Part shown: positions 7,668-17,136 of the stretch, piece by piece | Layout of the letters: the number at the start of each line of letters is the position of its first letter | Position numbering within the stretch: position 1 is the stretch's first letter | Assembly (NCBI GenBank): GCA_026004535.1 | Contig: BPJI01000001.1 | Coordinates: forward strand, 248,001-312,000 | Length of the DNA: 64,000 nt | Source of the DNA: Candidatus Parcubacteria bacterium | Lineage (GTDB): Bacteria; Patescibacteria; Paceibacteria; UBA6257; HR35 | Direction of reading: 5' to 3' | The notes under the pieces: model-generated | The model's input: only the letters and a program-made list of their open reading frames with translations | What the model was told of the DNA's origin: nothing | The model's database searches: none | Program-made: the position numbers and the translations under genes

Positions 7668-8937
7668 ATTTCTATTTGTTCTTTTGGATATTTTTTTGTT
7701 CTTTTTAGCTTTAAATTTGGCTTTAGCTTTTCGTTTTGGCCTGAATTATTCAATTTATCTTCAGGAACATATTTTGCCATTTTTATTTTTGCTGCCGTTC
7801 TATGTTTTTCTTTTATTTACTTTTAATCTTTATGATTTCTATTTATTAAATTTGAAAATTTTATTACAAAGAATTTTTTATTTTTTTCTTTTGGCTTTAA
7901 TTTTAAGCGTTATTTATTTTTACTTTGGGCAAACAATTTTTAAAATATCTCCTAAAACCAACCTTTTAATTTTTCTTTTTTCCTTTCTTTTGCTTTTATT
8001 TATCTCTCGTCATTTAATTTTAAAGATCTTCCAAAAAAGAAAAATTACTGTTTATTTTTTGGGCGATGAAAATTTGAAAAATAAACTAGAGACTGATTTA
8101 AAAAATCACCCCTTTTTTATTTTTAAAGAAATATCGGGACATAATATGCCCCGAATATTAAAGGGCGAAAATAATTCTTATGTTATCTTAGTAATTGCTC
8201 CTCATTATCACTTAAAACCAAACGATTTTCAAGAGATTTTAAAGGAAGAAATAACAATTTTTGATTTTGTTGATTTTTATGAGAAATTTTTAGGCAGAAT
8301 TCCCCTAGAGGCAATTGACAGTGATTGGTTAATTAGAGAAATAGCTAGTGGTAAATCAAACTTTTATTTTTATTTTAAAAGAGGAATTGATGTTATTGTT
8401 TCTGTCTTTTTGTTATTATTTTTATTTTTACCTTTATTTTTACCAATTGCTTTTTTAATTTATCTTTCTGATCCTGGACCAATATTTTTTACTCAGCCCC
8501 GAGTTGGTTATAAAAGACAAATTTTTAAATTGATAAAATTTAGAACAATGAGACAAGAAAAGGAAGAACATGGTAAATGGGCTGTTGGTAGTGAAGAGAA
8601 GAGAATTTTCTTTATTGGTAAAATTTTAAGAAAGACTCATTTAGACGAACTACCTCAAATATTTAATATTCTTAAAGGAGAACTAACTTTAGTTGGGCCA
8701 AGACCAGAACAACCAAAAATTTTCGAGGATTTAGAAAAAGAAATTCCTTTCTATGAGCTGAGGGCCTTAGTTTTGCCTGGTTTTACTGGCTGGGCTCAGG
8801 TTAATTATAAATATCCAGAAAACATTGAGGAAACAAAAATCAAACTTGAATACGATCTTTATTACTTGAAAAACAATAATTTATTTTTAGATTTTTTGAT
8901 TATAATTAAAACATTCCATAAGTTATTGACATTTTAA
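7642..8937 (+). CDS. Polyprenyl-phosphate sugar-phosphate transferase (WbaP/WcaJ type)
   Basis: 431 aa. Four to five N-terminal transmembrane helices, a short linker domain, then the catalytic bacterial sugar transferase domain from about residue 245: RGIDVIVSVFLLL re-entrant helix, DPGPIFFTQPRVG, FKLIKFRTM, DELPQIFNILKGELTLVGPRP and FTGWAQVNY. These enzymes put the first sugar-1-phosphate onto undecaprenyl phosphate at the inner membrane face, starting surface polysaccharide or glycan assembly. It overlaps thrS by 26 nt. The GT4 and PIG-L genes far downstream could belong to the same glycan pathway, but nothing here proves it. Confidence 0.9.
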   Translation: MKKEISLIKFLFVLLDIFLFFLALNLALAFRFGLNYSIYLQEHILPFLFLLPFYVFLLFTFNLYDFYLLNLKILLQRIFYFFLLALILSVIYFYFGQTIFKISPKTNLLIFLFSFLLLLFISRHLILKIFQKRKITVYFLGDENLKNKLETDLKNHPFFIFKEISGHNMPRILKGENNSYVILVIAPHYHLKPNDFQEILKEEITIFDFVDFYEKFLGRIPLEAIDSDWLIREIASGKSNFYFYFKRGIDVIVSVFLLLFLFLPLFLPIAFLIYLSDPGPIFFTQPRVGYKRQIFKLIKFRTMRQEKEEHGKWAVGSEEKRIFFIGKILRKTHLDELPQIFNILKGELTLVGPRPEQPKIFEDLEKEIPFYELRALVLPGFTGWAQVNYKYPENIEETKIKLEYDLYYLKNNNLFLDFLIIIKTFHKLLTF

Positions 8938-8954
8938 AAATTTTAAGGTAAAAT
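8926..8954 (+). promoter_or_regulatory. Sigma-70 type promoter of tuf
   Basis: TTGACA at 8926-8931, a 17-nt spacer, and TAAAAT at 8949-8954. The predicted start is near 8961, giving a 5' leader of about 35 nt before the tuf ATG at 8996. It overlaps the end of the sugar transferase gene. Confidence 0.75.
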
Positions 8955-8995
8955 TAGTTTAAAGGTCGTCATTTTATTTTTAATTAATTTTTAAA

Positions 8996-10192
8996 ATGGC
9001 AGCAAAATTTGAAAGAACAAAACCACATATCAATGTCGGTACTATTGGTCATGTTGATCATGGTAAAACAACCTTAACTTCGGCAATTACTCATGTTCTA
9101 AAACTTAAAGGTTTGGTCGAAAGAGAATTAGCCTATGAAGAAATTGATAAAGCGCCAGAAGAAAAATCTAGAGGTTTGACTATTAACATTCACCACTGCG
9201 AATACGAGACAGAAAAAAGACATTATGCTCACATTGATGCTCCTGGGCATGTTGACTATGTCAAAAATATGATTGTTGGTGCGGCACAAATGGATGGGGC
9301 AATTTTGGTCGTTGCCGCTAATGATGGTGTAATGGCTCAAACAAGAGAGCACATTTTATTAGCTCGTCAAGTTAACGTTCCAGCCATCGTTGTTTTTATT
9401 AATAAAGTTGACATGGTACCTGATAAAGAATTGATTGATTTAGTTGAAGAAGATGTAAGAGCTGAATTAAAAAAGCATGGCTATCCAGGAGATGAAATAC
9501 CGGTTATTCGTGGTTCAGCTTTAAAAGCTGTAGAGGCAAAATCATTAGACGATCCTTGGGCAAAGCCAATCTTAGAACTTCTAGATACTTTAGATAATTA
9601 TATTCCTGAACCAGTTCGTGATGTTGATAAGCCATTTTTGATGCCAATTGAGGATGTTTTCTCAATTGAGGGTCGGGGTACAGTTGTTACTGGTAGAGTT
9701 GAAAGAGGAAAAATTAAAGTTAATGATGAAGTTGAAATTGTTGGTTTAAAACATGAACCAATAAAAACAGTTGTTACAGGTATTCAAATGTTTCACAAGG
9801 ATATGGACGAAGCAATTCCTGGTGATAATGTTGGTTTACTTTTAAGAGGTGTTAAAAAAGAAGATGTTGAAAGAGGAATGGTTGTGGCTAAACCAGGTAC
9901 AATTACTCCTCATACTGATTTTGAAGCCGAAGTTTATGTTCTCAAAGCCGAAGAAGGTGGAAGACACACACCATTTCATACTGGATATAAACCTCAATTT
10001 TATATTCGAACGACAGACGTTACTGGTGAAGTTACTTTACCTGAAGGCATTGAGGCAGTAATGCCAGGTGATAATGCTAAAATGATTGTTAAGTTAATTT
10101 ATCCTGTTGCCTTAGAAGAAGGTTCAAGATTTGCTATTCGTGAAGGTGGAAGAACAGTTGGTGCTGGAGTTGTAACTAAAATTTTGAAATAA
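8996..10192 (+). CDS. tuf: Elongation factor Tu
   Basis: 398 aa, full length. The GTPase motifs are GHVDHGKT (residue 18), the switch I region ending in RGLTI, DAPGHVDY and NKVD; the two beta-barrel domains follow. It delivers aminoacyl-tRNA to the ribosome. Its TAA shares a base with the ATG of rpsJ, the usual tuf-rpsJ order of the S10 operon, and it has its own promoter. Confidence 0.98.
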   Translation: MAAKFERTKPHINVGTIGHVDHGKTTLTSAITHVLKLKGLVERELAYEEIDKAPEEKSRGLTINIHHCEYETEKRHYAHIDAPGHVDYVKNMIVGAAQMDGAILVVAANDGVMAQTREHILLARQVNVPAIVVFINKVDMVPDKELIDLVEEDVRAELKKHGYPGDEIPVIRGSALKAVEAKSLDDPWAKPILELLDTLDNYIPEPVRDVDKPFLMPIEDVFSIEGRGTVVTGRVERGKIKVNDEVEIVGLKHEPIKTVVTGIQMFHKDMDEAIPGDNVGLLLRGVKKEDVERGMVVAKPGTITPHTDFEAEVYVLKAEEGGRHTPFHTGYKPQFYIRTTDVTGEVTLPEGIEAVMPGDNAKMIVKLIYPVALEEGSRFAIREGGRTVGAGVVTKILK

Positions 10193-10518
10193 TGGTAAAA
10201 ACAAAACAGTCTGAACAACAAATTGTTAGATTAAGATTTAGATCTTATGATCACAATTTACTTGATAAATCATTAAAGCAGATTGTTGATTTATTACAGA
10301 AAGAGGGAATAGAAGTTAGAGGTCCAATACCATTGCCGACCGAAATTAAAAAATATACTGTTAATCGTTCGCCCTTTATCTATAAAAAAAGTATGGAGCA
10401 ATTTGAAATGAGAATCCACAAAAGAATTTTAGATATTCTTAATCCTTCGCCAAGAATTTTAGAATTATTTAACTCTCTTGATTTACCAGCAGGTGTAGAG
10501 GTGGAGATAAAAGTGTAA
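10192..10518 (+). CDS. rpsJ: 30S ribosomal protein uS10
   Basis: 108 aa. Recognised from IVRLRFRSYDHNLLDKS, RGPIPLPT and KRILDILNPSPRIL. It is a 30S head protein and a partner in antitermination complexes. It overlaps the tuf stop codon by one base. Instead of running straight into rplC, it is followed by a 198-nt gap filled by a CCGGAT-type inverted array. Confidence 0.97.
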   Translation: MVKTKQSEQQIVRLRFRSYDHNLLDKSLKQIVDLLQKEGIEVRGPIPLPTEIKKYTVNRSPFIYKKSMEQFEMRIHKRILDILNPSPRILELFNSLDLPAGVEVEIKV

Positions 10519-10525
10519 AATAGAT

Positions 10526-10704
10526 TACCCGGATAAATACCGGATAGATTACCCGGATAACTAACCGGATTATTTTACCCGGATGATTACCGGATAAATC
10601 CGGTTTATATCCGGTCTAAATCCGGGTAGTTGTATACGGTTTAAATCCGGGTAAATTCATCCGGGTGTACATCCGGGTAGTTCTATCCGGCTTATATCCG
10701 GGTA
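10526..10704. repeat. CCGGAT word array, inverted arms (family A, copy 1)
   Basis: The left half repeats ACCCGGAT and ACCGGAT separated by 4-7 AT-rich bases. At ACCGGATAAATCCGGT the orientation switches, and the right half repeats ATCCGGT and ATCCGGGT, the reverse complements. The transcript could fold into a long interrupted stem. A GCAGCT trace of the outer arm seen in other copies follows at 10706-10711. It lies between rpsJ and rplC within one transcription unit. Confidence 0.9.
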
Positions 10705-10716
10705 AGCAGCTATTAG

Positions 10717-11361
10717 ATGGAAAATTTAAGGCCAAAATTTTTGTTAGCCAGAAAAATTGGGATGACGCAAATTTTTAAGAATGATAAGACTTTACCAGTT
10801 ACTGTTTTAGAGGCTTTACCAGCTGAAGTTATTAGGATTAAAGAAAAAAATAAAGATGGCTACGATGCTCTTATTTTAAAAATTGATAATAAATTAAAAG
10901 AATTTAGGTTTGAAGGAGAGGCACCATTTAAAATTGGAGAAAAGATCGATGCTTCAATTTTTAATGTTGGGGAAATAGTTAATGTTAGAAGTCGAAGAAA
11001 AGCTAAGGGATTTGCCGGAGTTGTTAAAAGACATGGTTTTGCTGGTGGACCAAGAACTCATGGTCAAAAGGACAGAGAAAGAGCGCCAGGTTCAATTGGC
11101 CAAAGATGGCCACAAAGAGTGAGAAAAGGATTAAAGATGGCCGGAAGAATCTCTCCTATTTATGTAACAGTTAAAAATCTAGAAATTATTGATGTTTTAC
11201 CGGAAAAAAATTTAATTTTAGTTAAGGGTTCTGTTCCAGGGCCAAATAAAAGATTAGTTGAATTAAGGAGTGCTTTTTTGGCAAATAAAGGTAGAATTTA
11301 TTTAAATAAAGAATTAACTAAAAAGCTGAAAAGTTTAGAAACTGAAAAAGTTGTTCAATAA
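10717..11361 (+). CDS. rplC: 50S ribosomal protein uL3
   Basis: 214 aa. Recognised from ARKIGMTQIF at the N-terminus and the HGFAGGPRTHGQKDRERAPG / RVRKGLKMAGR region that reaches toward the peptidyl transferase centre. It starts 6 nt after the array and its stop overlaps the start of rplD, so the pair is coupled. Confidence 0.97.
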   Translation: MENLRPKFLLARKIGMTQIFKNDKTLPVTVLEALPAEVIRIKEKNKDGYDALILKIDNKLKEFRFEGEAPFKIGEKIDASIFNVGEIVNVRSRRKAKGFAGVVKRHGFAGGPRTHGQKDRERAPGSIGQRWPQRVRKGLKMAGRISPIYVTVKNLEIIDVLPEKNLILVKGSVPGPNKRLVELRSAFLANKGRIYLNKELTKKLKSLETEKVVQ

Positions 11362-12005
11362 TGAAAACCTACTTATACAATTTTCAAGGCGAAAAGATTG
11401 GTGAGATAGAATTTCCAGAAATTTTTAATCTTGAATTTAATCCAGCTTTAGTTCATCAAGTAATGAGATGGCAGATGTTAAATAATTACCATCCTTATGC
11501 TCACACAAAAACAAGGGGAGAGGTAAGAGGTGGTGGTCGAAAACCTTGGCCACAAAAAGGAACAGGCAGAGCTAGACATGGTTCGATTAGATCTCCTATT
11601 TGGAAAGGAGGTGGTGTTGTTTTTGGCCCAAGAAAAGAAAAAATAAGACAAATTAAAGTTAATAAAAAAATGAAAAAAAAGGCAATTTTAATGACAATTG
11701 CCGAAAAATTGAGACAAAATTTAATTAGAGTTATTGATAAATTAGAGCCAAAAGAATATAAAACAAAAGAATTTGAAAAATTTTTCAGTAAATTTTTACA
11801 GCCAAGAAAAACAAAAAAGAAAAAAGAAACTGCCTTATTAGTAATTGAAAATGATAAAAAAGAAATTTATCGAAGCATTCGTAATCTTCCTTATGCTGAT
11901 GCTATTTCTGCTCGCAATTTAAACCTTTTAGAACTTTTAAATCATAAATATTTATTTTTAACCAAAGATTCCTTAACCGAACTTTACAAAAGATTTTCGG
12001 TGTAA
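11361..12005 (+). CDS. rplD: 50S ribosomal protein uL4
   Basis: 214 aa. The extended loop lining the exit tunnel is clear (KTRGEVRGGGRKPWPQKGTG, then RARHGSIRSPIWKGGG). The gene ends the tuf-rpsJ-rplC-rplD block. rplW, which normally follows, is about 14 kb away. Its last 33 nt overlap the convergent rnhB gene. Confidence 0.97.
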   Translation: MKTYLYNFQGEKIGEIEFPEIFNLEFNPALVHQVMRWQMLNNYHPYAHTKTRGEVRGGGRKPWPQKGTGRARHGSIRSPIWKGGGVVFGPRKEKIRQIKVNKKMKKKAILMTIAEKLRQNLIRVIDKLEPKEYKTKEFEKFFSKFLQPRKTKKKKETALLVIENDKKEIYRSIRNLPYADAISARNLNLLELLNHKYLFLTKDSLTELYKRFSV

Positions 12006-12644
12006 AGAAGATAAGCCATATTTTTTTATTAATTGATAATGTTTTTTTGTACCATAGCCTTTGTGAATCTCAAATAAATATTTTGGAAATTTTTGAGCAA
12101 TTTTTTTCATATAATCATCTCTGTGGGTTTTGGCCAAGATTGAAGCTCCGCCTAAGGAAGCTAATCTTCTATCTCCCTTAATGAAAAAATAGATATTTTT
12201 ATAATTCAATTCTTTAATTGCTTTACCATCTAAAACAATTGCTTCAGGCTTAAAATAACCAATAATTTTTTTGACTCCATAAACGAATGCCTGATTAATG
12301 CCAATTTTGTCTATTTTTTTATTACTAATTGAAACAATTTTATACTTTAAGCCATTTTTTTTAATTATTTTTCTTAGAATTTCTCTTTCTTCAGGTTTTA
12401 AAATTTTTGAATCAAAAAATAAAATTTTATTTTTTGTTAAAATTTTTAAAGAATCTTTATCTAAATAAAGACCAGCAACAGTTAATGGTCCAGCTAAAGC
12501 ACCACGGCCAGCTTCGTCAATAGCAACTAAGCTTTTATGCTTTCTGATTAATTTTTTTTCCACTGACCAAAAATTTGACTTTAAATTTTTCTTAGATAAA
12601 ATTTTTTTGAAATGGAATTTGTCCATCTTCATGTCCATTCTCAT
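11973..12644 (-). CDS. rnhB: Ribonuclease HII
   Basis: 223 aa from the first ATG. It removes RNA from RNA-DNA hybrids. Active-site motif VAIDEAGRGALAGP (Asp-Glu pair) near residue 41, the third acidic residue in AIVLDGK, and HRDDYMKKIA near residue 175. The convergent end overlaps rplD by 33 nt. The start is uncertain: ATGs at 12644, 12638, 12632 and 12626 all lie inside dnaE's first codons, so rnhB and dnaE overlap head to head unless a later non-ATG start is used. Confidence 0.95.
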   Translation of the reverse strand: MRMDMKMDKFHFKKILSKKNLKSNFWSVEKKLIRKHKSLVAIDEAGRGALAGPLTVAGLYLDKDSLKILTKNKILFFDSKILKPEEREILRKIIKKNGLKYKIVSISNKKIDKIGINQAFVYGVKKIIGYFKPEAIVLDGKAIKELNYKNIYFFIKGDRRLASLGGASILAKTHRDDYMKKIAQKFPKYLFEIHKGYGTKKHYQLIKKYGLSSLHRKSFVKFG

Positions 12645-15600
12645 TATAGTTTATTAGATGGAATGTCGAAAATTGACGATTTACTTAAAAGAGCTTTGGA
12701 ACTTAATTTTAAAGCTTTAGCTTTAACTGATCACGGCACATTGGCCGGAGCAATTGAATTTTATAAAAAAGCAAAAAAAATAGGAATTAAACCAATTATT
12801 GGTTGCGAAGTTTATTTAGCTCCAAGAACGAGATTTGATAAAACAGCTAAAATCGATTCAAAAAATTATCATTTAACTTTATTAGCTCAAAATGAAAAAG
12901 GTTATAAAAATCTTCTTAAATTAGTAACTAAAGCTTGGTTAGAAGGGTTTTACTATAAACCAAGAATTGATAAGGAGCTTTTAAAACAATATAGTCAAGG
13001 TTTGATTTGTCTTTCTGGTTGCCCAAGCAGTGAAATTTCTAAAGCTCTTTTAAGCAATAATTATGAATTAGCTAAAAAATTAGCTTTTGAATATTTAGAA
13101 ATTTTTGGTAAAGATAATTTTTATTTAGAAGTTGATTATCATCCAAAAATTGAGGATTCAAGTAAATTAAAACCACTCCTAATCAAACTTGCTGAAGAAA
13201 CAAAAATTCCTTTAGTTGTAACTTATGATAGTCATTATCCTTATTCAGAAGATGCTTCAATTCACGATGTTTTTTTAGCCATTCAAACAGGTAAAGATCT
13301 TGATGAGGAAGAAAGATTAACAATGAGACAAGATGATTTTTCTTTGGCTTCGGCTGAAATTATTTATGGATTGAATAAAGACATACCTCAAGCAATAAAA
13401 AATACTTTAGAAGTTGCCGAAAAGTGCAATTTAGAAATTGAATTAGGGAAATTAAAATTGCCTAAGTATCCAATTGATGAAAATGAAATGATTTATCTAA
13501 GGAAATTATGTGAAGTTGGAATTAGTAAAAGAAACTTAAACAAAGATGAAATTAAAGATAGACTTGATTATGAACTTAGAATAATTGAACAAACTGGTTT
13601 TGCTGGTTATTTTTTGATTGTTCAAGATATTGTTAATTTTGCCAAAGAAAATAATTTAGCAGTTGGTCCAGGAAGAGGTTCGGTTGGAGGTAGTTTGGTT
13701 GCTTATCTTTTAGGAATTACTGAAATTAATCCTCTAAGATATGGTCTTTTATTTGAAAGATTTTTAAATCCTGAAAGGTACGAATTTCCTGATATTGATA
13801 TTGATTTTTCTGATGTTAAAAGAGATTTAATTTTCGATTATATTCGTCAAAAATATGGTCAAGATAGATTTGCTCAAATTATTACTTTTGGGAAAATGGC
13901 ATCAAGAGCGGCTGTTCGTGATGCTGGTCGGGCCCTAGGTTTTTCTTTTTCTTTTGTTGATAGATTAGCCAGATTAATTCCAGCTAATTTGTCTTTGGAA
14001 GAAGCAGAAAAATTAATTGATGTTCAAAAAATAATCAAAGAAAATAAAGATTACCAAAAAATTATTGATTCAGCTAAAAGATTAGAAGGAACAATTAGAC
14101 ATGCAAGTGTTCATGCCTGCGGAACAGTTATTACTCCTGGGCCAATTACTGATTTCTTGCCACTTCAATTTGCTCCAGGTAAAGAAAAAGTGATTATTAG
14201 TCAATATGATATGTATTCGGTTCAAGAAATTGGACTTTTGAAAATGGACTTTTTAGGTTTAAGAACATTATCAATTATTGAGACAACTCAAGGTTTGATT
14301 AAAGAAAGACATAACCAAGAGATTATTTTCAGTGATAAATTTGATGATCGAGAGACTTTTGAAATTTTAAGGCAAGGAAAAACAATTGGTATTTTTCAAT
14401 TAGAAGGTAGGGGGATGACCGAATGTTTAAAAAGATTAAAACCAGAAAAATTGGAAGATATAGCTGTGATGGTTGCTTTATTTAGGCCAGGACCGATTGA
14501 ACTCATTCCTTCATTCATTCGTCGAAGATTTGGCAAAGAAGAAATAAATTATTTACATCCAAAATTAGAACCAATCTTGAAAGAAACTTACGGTATTATG
14601 GTTTATCAAGAGCAATTAATGAAGATAGCTCAAGAACTTGGTGGCTATTCTTTAATTGAGGCTGATGTTTTAAGAAAAGCTGTTGGTAAAAAAATAAAAA
14701 GTTTGTTGGATGAGGAGATAAAAAAATTATTTGAGCGAATGGTAAAAAATGGTATTAATAGAGAAATAGCAGAAAAAATATGTAAATTAATTGAACCTTT
14801 CGCTCGCTATGGTTTTAATAAAAGCCACGCCGTTGCTTATGCCATTTTGGCTTATTATACAGCTTATTTAAAGGCCCATTTTCCTATTGAATTTTTAACA
14901 GCTTGTTTAATTCATGAGGGTAAAGACATTGACCGAGTTAAAATTTATCTTCAAGATTTTAAAAACCATGGGATTGAAGTCTTACCACCTGACATTAATG
15001 AAAGCAATTTCCATTTCACCATTATTGATGAAAGAAGAGTTAGGTTTGGTTTAGGTTCAATTAAAAATATTGGCGCTCCTTTAGTTTATGCCATTGAGGA
15101 AGAAAGAAAAAAGAATGGTCCATTTTTAAGTTTAGCTGATTTTCTTAATCGAGTTAGACATAAAGATTTAAACAAAAAATCTTTAGAAAGTTTTATTAAA
15201 GCTGGTGTTTTTGATCGTTTTTATCCTCGAAGCACTTTAATCAATAATTTTGATTATATTTTAGACTATTCGCAAAAGAGCAAAAATTTCAGTGAAAGAA
15301 AGAGCCTTTTTGGTGCGACTAATAATGATTTATATCTTAAGCCAGGAAAAAATATCGATGAATTAGAAATTTTAAAATGGGAAAAAGAACTCTTAGGAAT
15401 TTATCTTTCTGGTCATCCCTATAAAAAATATGCACCCAAATTAAATGGCAAAGCAAAAAATATCAGAGACGTTTTAAAACTTGAAGATGGTTTTAAAGTT
15501 AGTTTAGCTGGAGTTTTAAATGAGCTTAAGAGAGTCTTGACTAAAAATAAGGAACCTTTTGCCTATTTAGAAATTGAAGATTTGACTGATAAAATCGAAG

Positions 15601-15737
15601 TTATGCTTTTTCCTAAGGTTTATGAAAATTATTTTGAAATTTTAAAGGAAGGTAAAATTTATTTTTTAGTTGGTACAGTTCAAAAAAGAGAAAGTAAAAA
15701 TATTGTTGTCGCTGATTTAATTACCGAAATTAAATAA
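12612..15737 (+). CDS. dnaE: DNA polymerase III alpha subunit
   Basis: 1041 aa, shorter than the E. coli protein (1160). It is the replicative polymerase. The PHP domain begins at once (FVHLHVHSHYSLLDG, LTDHGTLAGA). The catalytic core shows GRGSVGGSLVAYLLG and the PDIDIDFSD aspartates near residue 390, then the helix-hairpin-helix region and an OB-like segment near the C-terminus (FKVSLAGVLNEL). The start gives the canonical DnaE N-terminus, so it is firm. It is followed by a CAGAAC-type array before thpR. Confidence 0.97.
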   Translation: MEFVHLHVHSHYSLLDGMSKIDDLLKRALELNFKALALTDHGTLAGAIEFYKKAKKIGIKPIIGCEVYLAPRTRFDKTAKIDSKNYHLTLLAQNEKGYKNLLKLVTKAWLEGFYYKPRIDKELLKQYSQGLICLSGCPSSEISKALLSNNYELAKKLAFEYLEIFGKDNFYLEVDYHPKIEDSSKLKPLLIKLAEETKIPLVVTYDSHYPYSEDASIHDVFLAIQTGKDLDEEERLTMRQDDFSLASAEIIYGLNKDIPQAIKNTLEVAEKCNLEIELGKLKLPKYPIDENEMIYLRKLCEVGISKRNLNKDEIKDRLDYELRIIEQTGFAGYFLIVQDIVNFAKENNLAVGPGRGSVGGSLVAYLLGITEINPLRYGLLFERFLNPERYEFPDIDIDFSDVKRDLIFDYIRQKYGQDRFAQIITFGKMASRAAVRDAGRALGFSFSFVDRLARLIPANLSLEEAEKLIDVQKIIKENKDYQKIIDSAKRLEGTIRHASVHACGTVITPGPITDFLPLQFAPGKEKVIISQYDMYSVQEIGLLKMDFLGLRTLSIIETTQGLIKERHNQEIIFSDKFDDRETFEILRQGKTIGIFQLEGRGMTECLKRLKPEKLEDIAVMVALFRPGPIELIPSFIRRRFGKEEINYLHPKLEPILKETYGIMVYQEQLMKIAQELGGYSLIEADVLRKAVGKKIKSLLDEEIKKLFERMVKNGINREIAEKICKLIEPFARYGFNKSHAVAYAILAYYTAYLKAHFPIEFLTACLIHEGKDIDRVKIYLQDFKNHGIEVLPPDINESNFHFTIIDERRVRFGLGSIKNIGAPLVYAIEEERKKNGPFLSLADFLNRVRHKDLNKKSLESFIKAGVFDRFYPRSTLINNFDYILDYSQKSKNFSERKSLFGATNNDLYLKPGKNIDELEILKWEKELLGIYLSGHPYKKYAPKLNGKAKNIRDVLKLEDGFKVSLAGVLNELKRVLTKNKEPFAYLEIEDLTDKIEVMLFPKVYENYFEILKEGKIYFLVGTVQKRESKNIVVADLITEIK

Positions 15738-15740
15738 GAA

Positions 15741-15860
15741 ACAGAACTTACTGAACTGATGCAGAACTGACGGAATTTTTCTGCGAGTTCTGTGTGAGTT
15801 CAGTAATTTCCGCGGTAGTATTTTTCTGTAAGTTCTATGTTCGTTCCGTAAGTTCTGCGT
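15741..15860. repeat. CAGAACT word array, inverted arms (family B, copy 1)
   Basis: CAGAACT and CTGAACT words (with ACAGAACTTACTGAACTG) fill the left part; AGTTCTG and AGTTCAG words fill the right part. The innermost segment pairs CAGAACTGACGGAA with its partner region. It fills the gap between the dnaE stop and the thpR start, leaving only 8 nt before the ATG. Confidence 0.85.
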
Positions 15861-15868
15861 ACTTGAAA

Positions 15869-16420
15869 ATGAAATTAAGATTGTTTATTGCCCTATCTTT
15901 AACCAAAGGATTAATAAAGAAAATTAATTTTTTAGAAGAAGAGATTGAGACAAGGACCAAAATAAAATTTCCCTGGATTCCCGTTAAAAATTTGCATTTA
16001 ACAATTGTTTTTTTGGGTTATTTAAATTATGAAGACTTTATAAAATTAAGAGATATTTTCCAAAATTTTAATTGGCGAAAAAGGATTGAGGCTAAAATTA
16101 AGAAAATTGATTATGGTCCACCAGGACATAAAAGAATGATTTGGCTCTACTTAGAGAAGAATAAAGATTTGGAAGAATTAAAAAATTTAATTGAAGAAAA
16201 TTTAAATCAAACACAAATTTTTTATCATCGAGAGGAAAGAGAATTTTTGCCTCATATAAATTTAGCTAGATTAAAAAACATTAAAGACTTACCAGAAATT
16301 AAAAAAGAATTAAATTGGCAGATAGTTTTTAATGAATTAGTCTTGTATGAATCAATTCTTAAACCAACTGGAGCTCTTTATGAAAAGCTTTTAAGATTGG
16401 ATCTAAATTTCCATTCATAA
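15869..16420 (+). CDS. thpR: RNA 2',3'-cyclic phosphodiesterase / LigT-like 2H protein
   Basis: 183 aa from the ATG at 15869. An open frame reaches further upstream, but that part is translated repeat, so this start is preferred. The two 2H-family histidine motifs are LHLTIVFLG (near residue 45) and LPHINLARLK (near residue 130). The family opens 2',3'-cyclic phosphates or ligates 2'-5' tRNA ends. The last 62 nt overlap the convergent prfA gene. Confidence 0.85.
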   Translation: MKLRLFIALSLTKGLIKKINFLEEEIETRTKIKFPWIPVKNLHLTIVFLGYLNYEDFIKLRDIFQNFNWRKRIEAKIKKIDYGPPGHKRMIWLYLEKNKDLEELKNLIEENLNQTQIFYHREEREFLPHINLARLKNIKDLPEIKKELNWQIVFNELVLYESILKPTGALYEKLLRLDLNFHS

Positions 16421-17102
16421 TATCTTCTAAATTATGCCAAGATTTATTGAGTCGATGGTCAGTAACGCGATTTTGAGGAAAGTTATAAGTTCTTATTTTT
16501 TCAGCTCTTTCTTGAGATCCAATTTGCTTTCTTCTTTCTTCAGTTAAATTGCCATAAATTTTTTGTTGTTCTAATTCCCAAATTTTATTTTTTAAAAGTT
16601 CTAAAGCTATTTCTCGATTTCTTTGCTGACTTCGTTCTGTTTGACAAGAGACAACAATTCCTGTTGGTTTATGTAAAATTCTGACAGCTGTTTCAACTTT
16701 ATTGACATTTTGACCACCGGGACCTCCAGCTCTAAAAAAACTGATTTCGATATCTGACTCCTTAATTTGAATTTGGGGTAAATTTAATTTGGGCAAGATA
16801 GCAACTGAAGCAGTTGAAGTATGGATGCGTCCACTTTTTTCAGTTACTGGTATTCTTTGAACTCGATGAACTCCTGCTTCTTGCTTTAATAAATCATAAG
16901 CTTTATTACCAGTAATTTCGGCTGTTAAACTTTTTATTCCTCCCAAATCAGTTTCATTTAAATCTAATATCTTGATTTTAAATTTATTTTTTTCAAAAAA
17001 TTTTAAATACATTCGCCATAAATCACGGGCAAATAAGGCAGCTTCTTCGCCACCAACTCCAGCCCTGATTTCTAAATAGATTGTTTGAATTTCTTGATTC
17101 AT
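16359..17102 (-). CDS. prfA: Peptide chain release factor 1, N-terminally short
   Basis: 247 aa from the ATG at 17102; typical RF1 has about 360. It begins at EIRAGVGGEEAALFARDLWR, so the helical domain 1 is missing. The stop-codon recognition motif reads RIPVTEKSGRIHTS (PxT, the RF1 type for UAA/UAG) and the catalytic GGQ is in FRAGGPGGQNVNKVETAV. A longer in-frame extension to 17183 (KNFYKDKKKRKTKNRIR) exists but overlaps rpmE and does not restore domain 1. Convergent overlap with thpR. Confidence 0.9.
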   Translation of the reverse strand: MNQEIQTIYLEIRAGVGGEEAALFARDLWRMYLKFFEKNKFKIKILDLNETDLGGIKSLTAEITGNKAYDLLKQEAGVHRVQRIPVTEKSGRIHTSTASVAILPKLNLPQIQIKESDIEISFFRAGGPGGQNVNKVETAVRILHKPTGIVVSCQTERSQQRNREIALELLKNKIWELEQQKIYGNLTEERRKQIGSQERAEKIRTYNFPQNRVTDHRLNKSWHNLEDIMNGNLDPILKAFHKELQLV

Positions 17103-17136
17103 ACTAAAAAAGTATGTTATAATTAGAACACGAATC

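Noticed and set aside
10526..10704. CRISPR array
   Set aside because: The repeats are 7-8-nt words with 4-7-nt spacers and change orientation halfway; CRISPR repeats are longer, uniform and directional with unique spacers of about 30 nt. No cas genes are present.
15794..15868. N-terminal extension of thpR
   Set aside because: The extra 25 codons are the translated family B array; LigT-type proteins start at the KLRLFIAL stretch.
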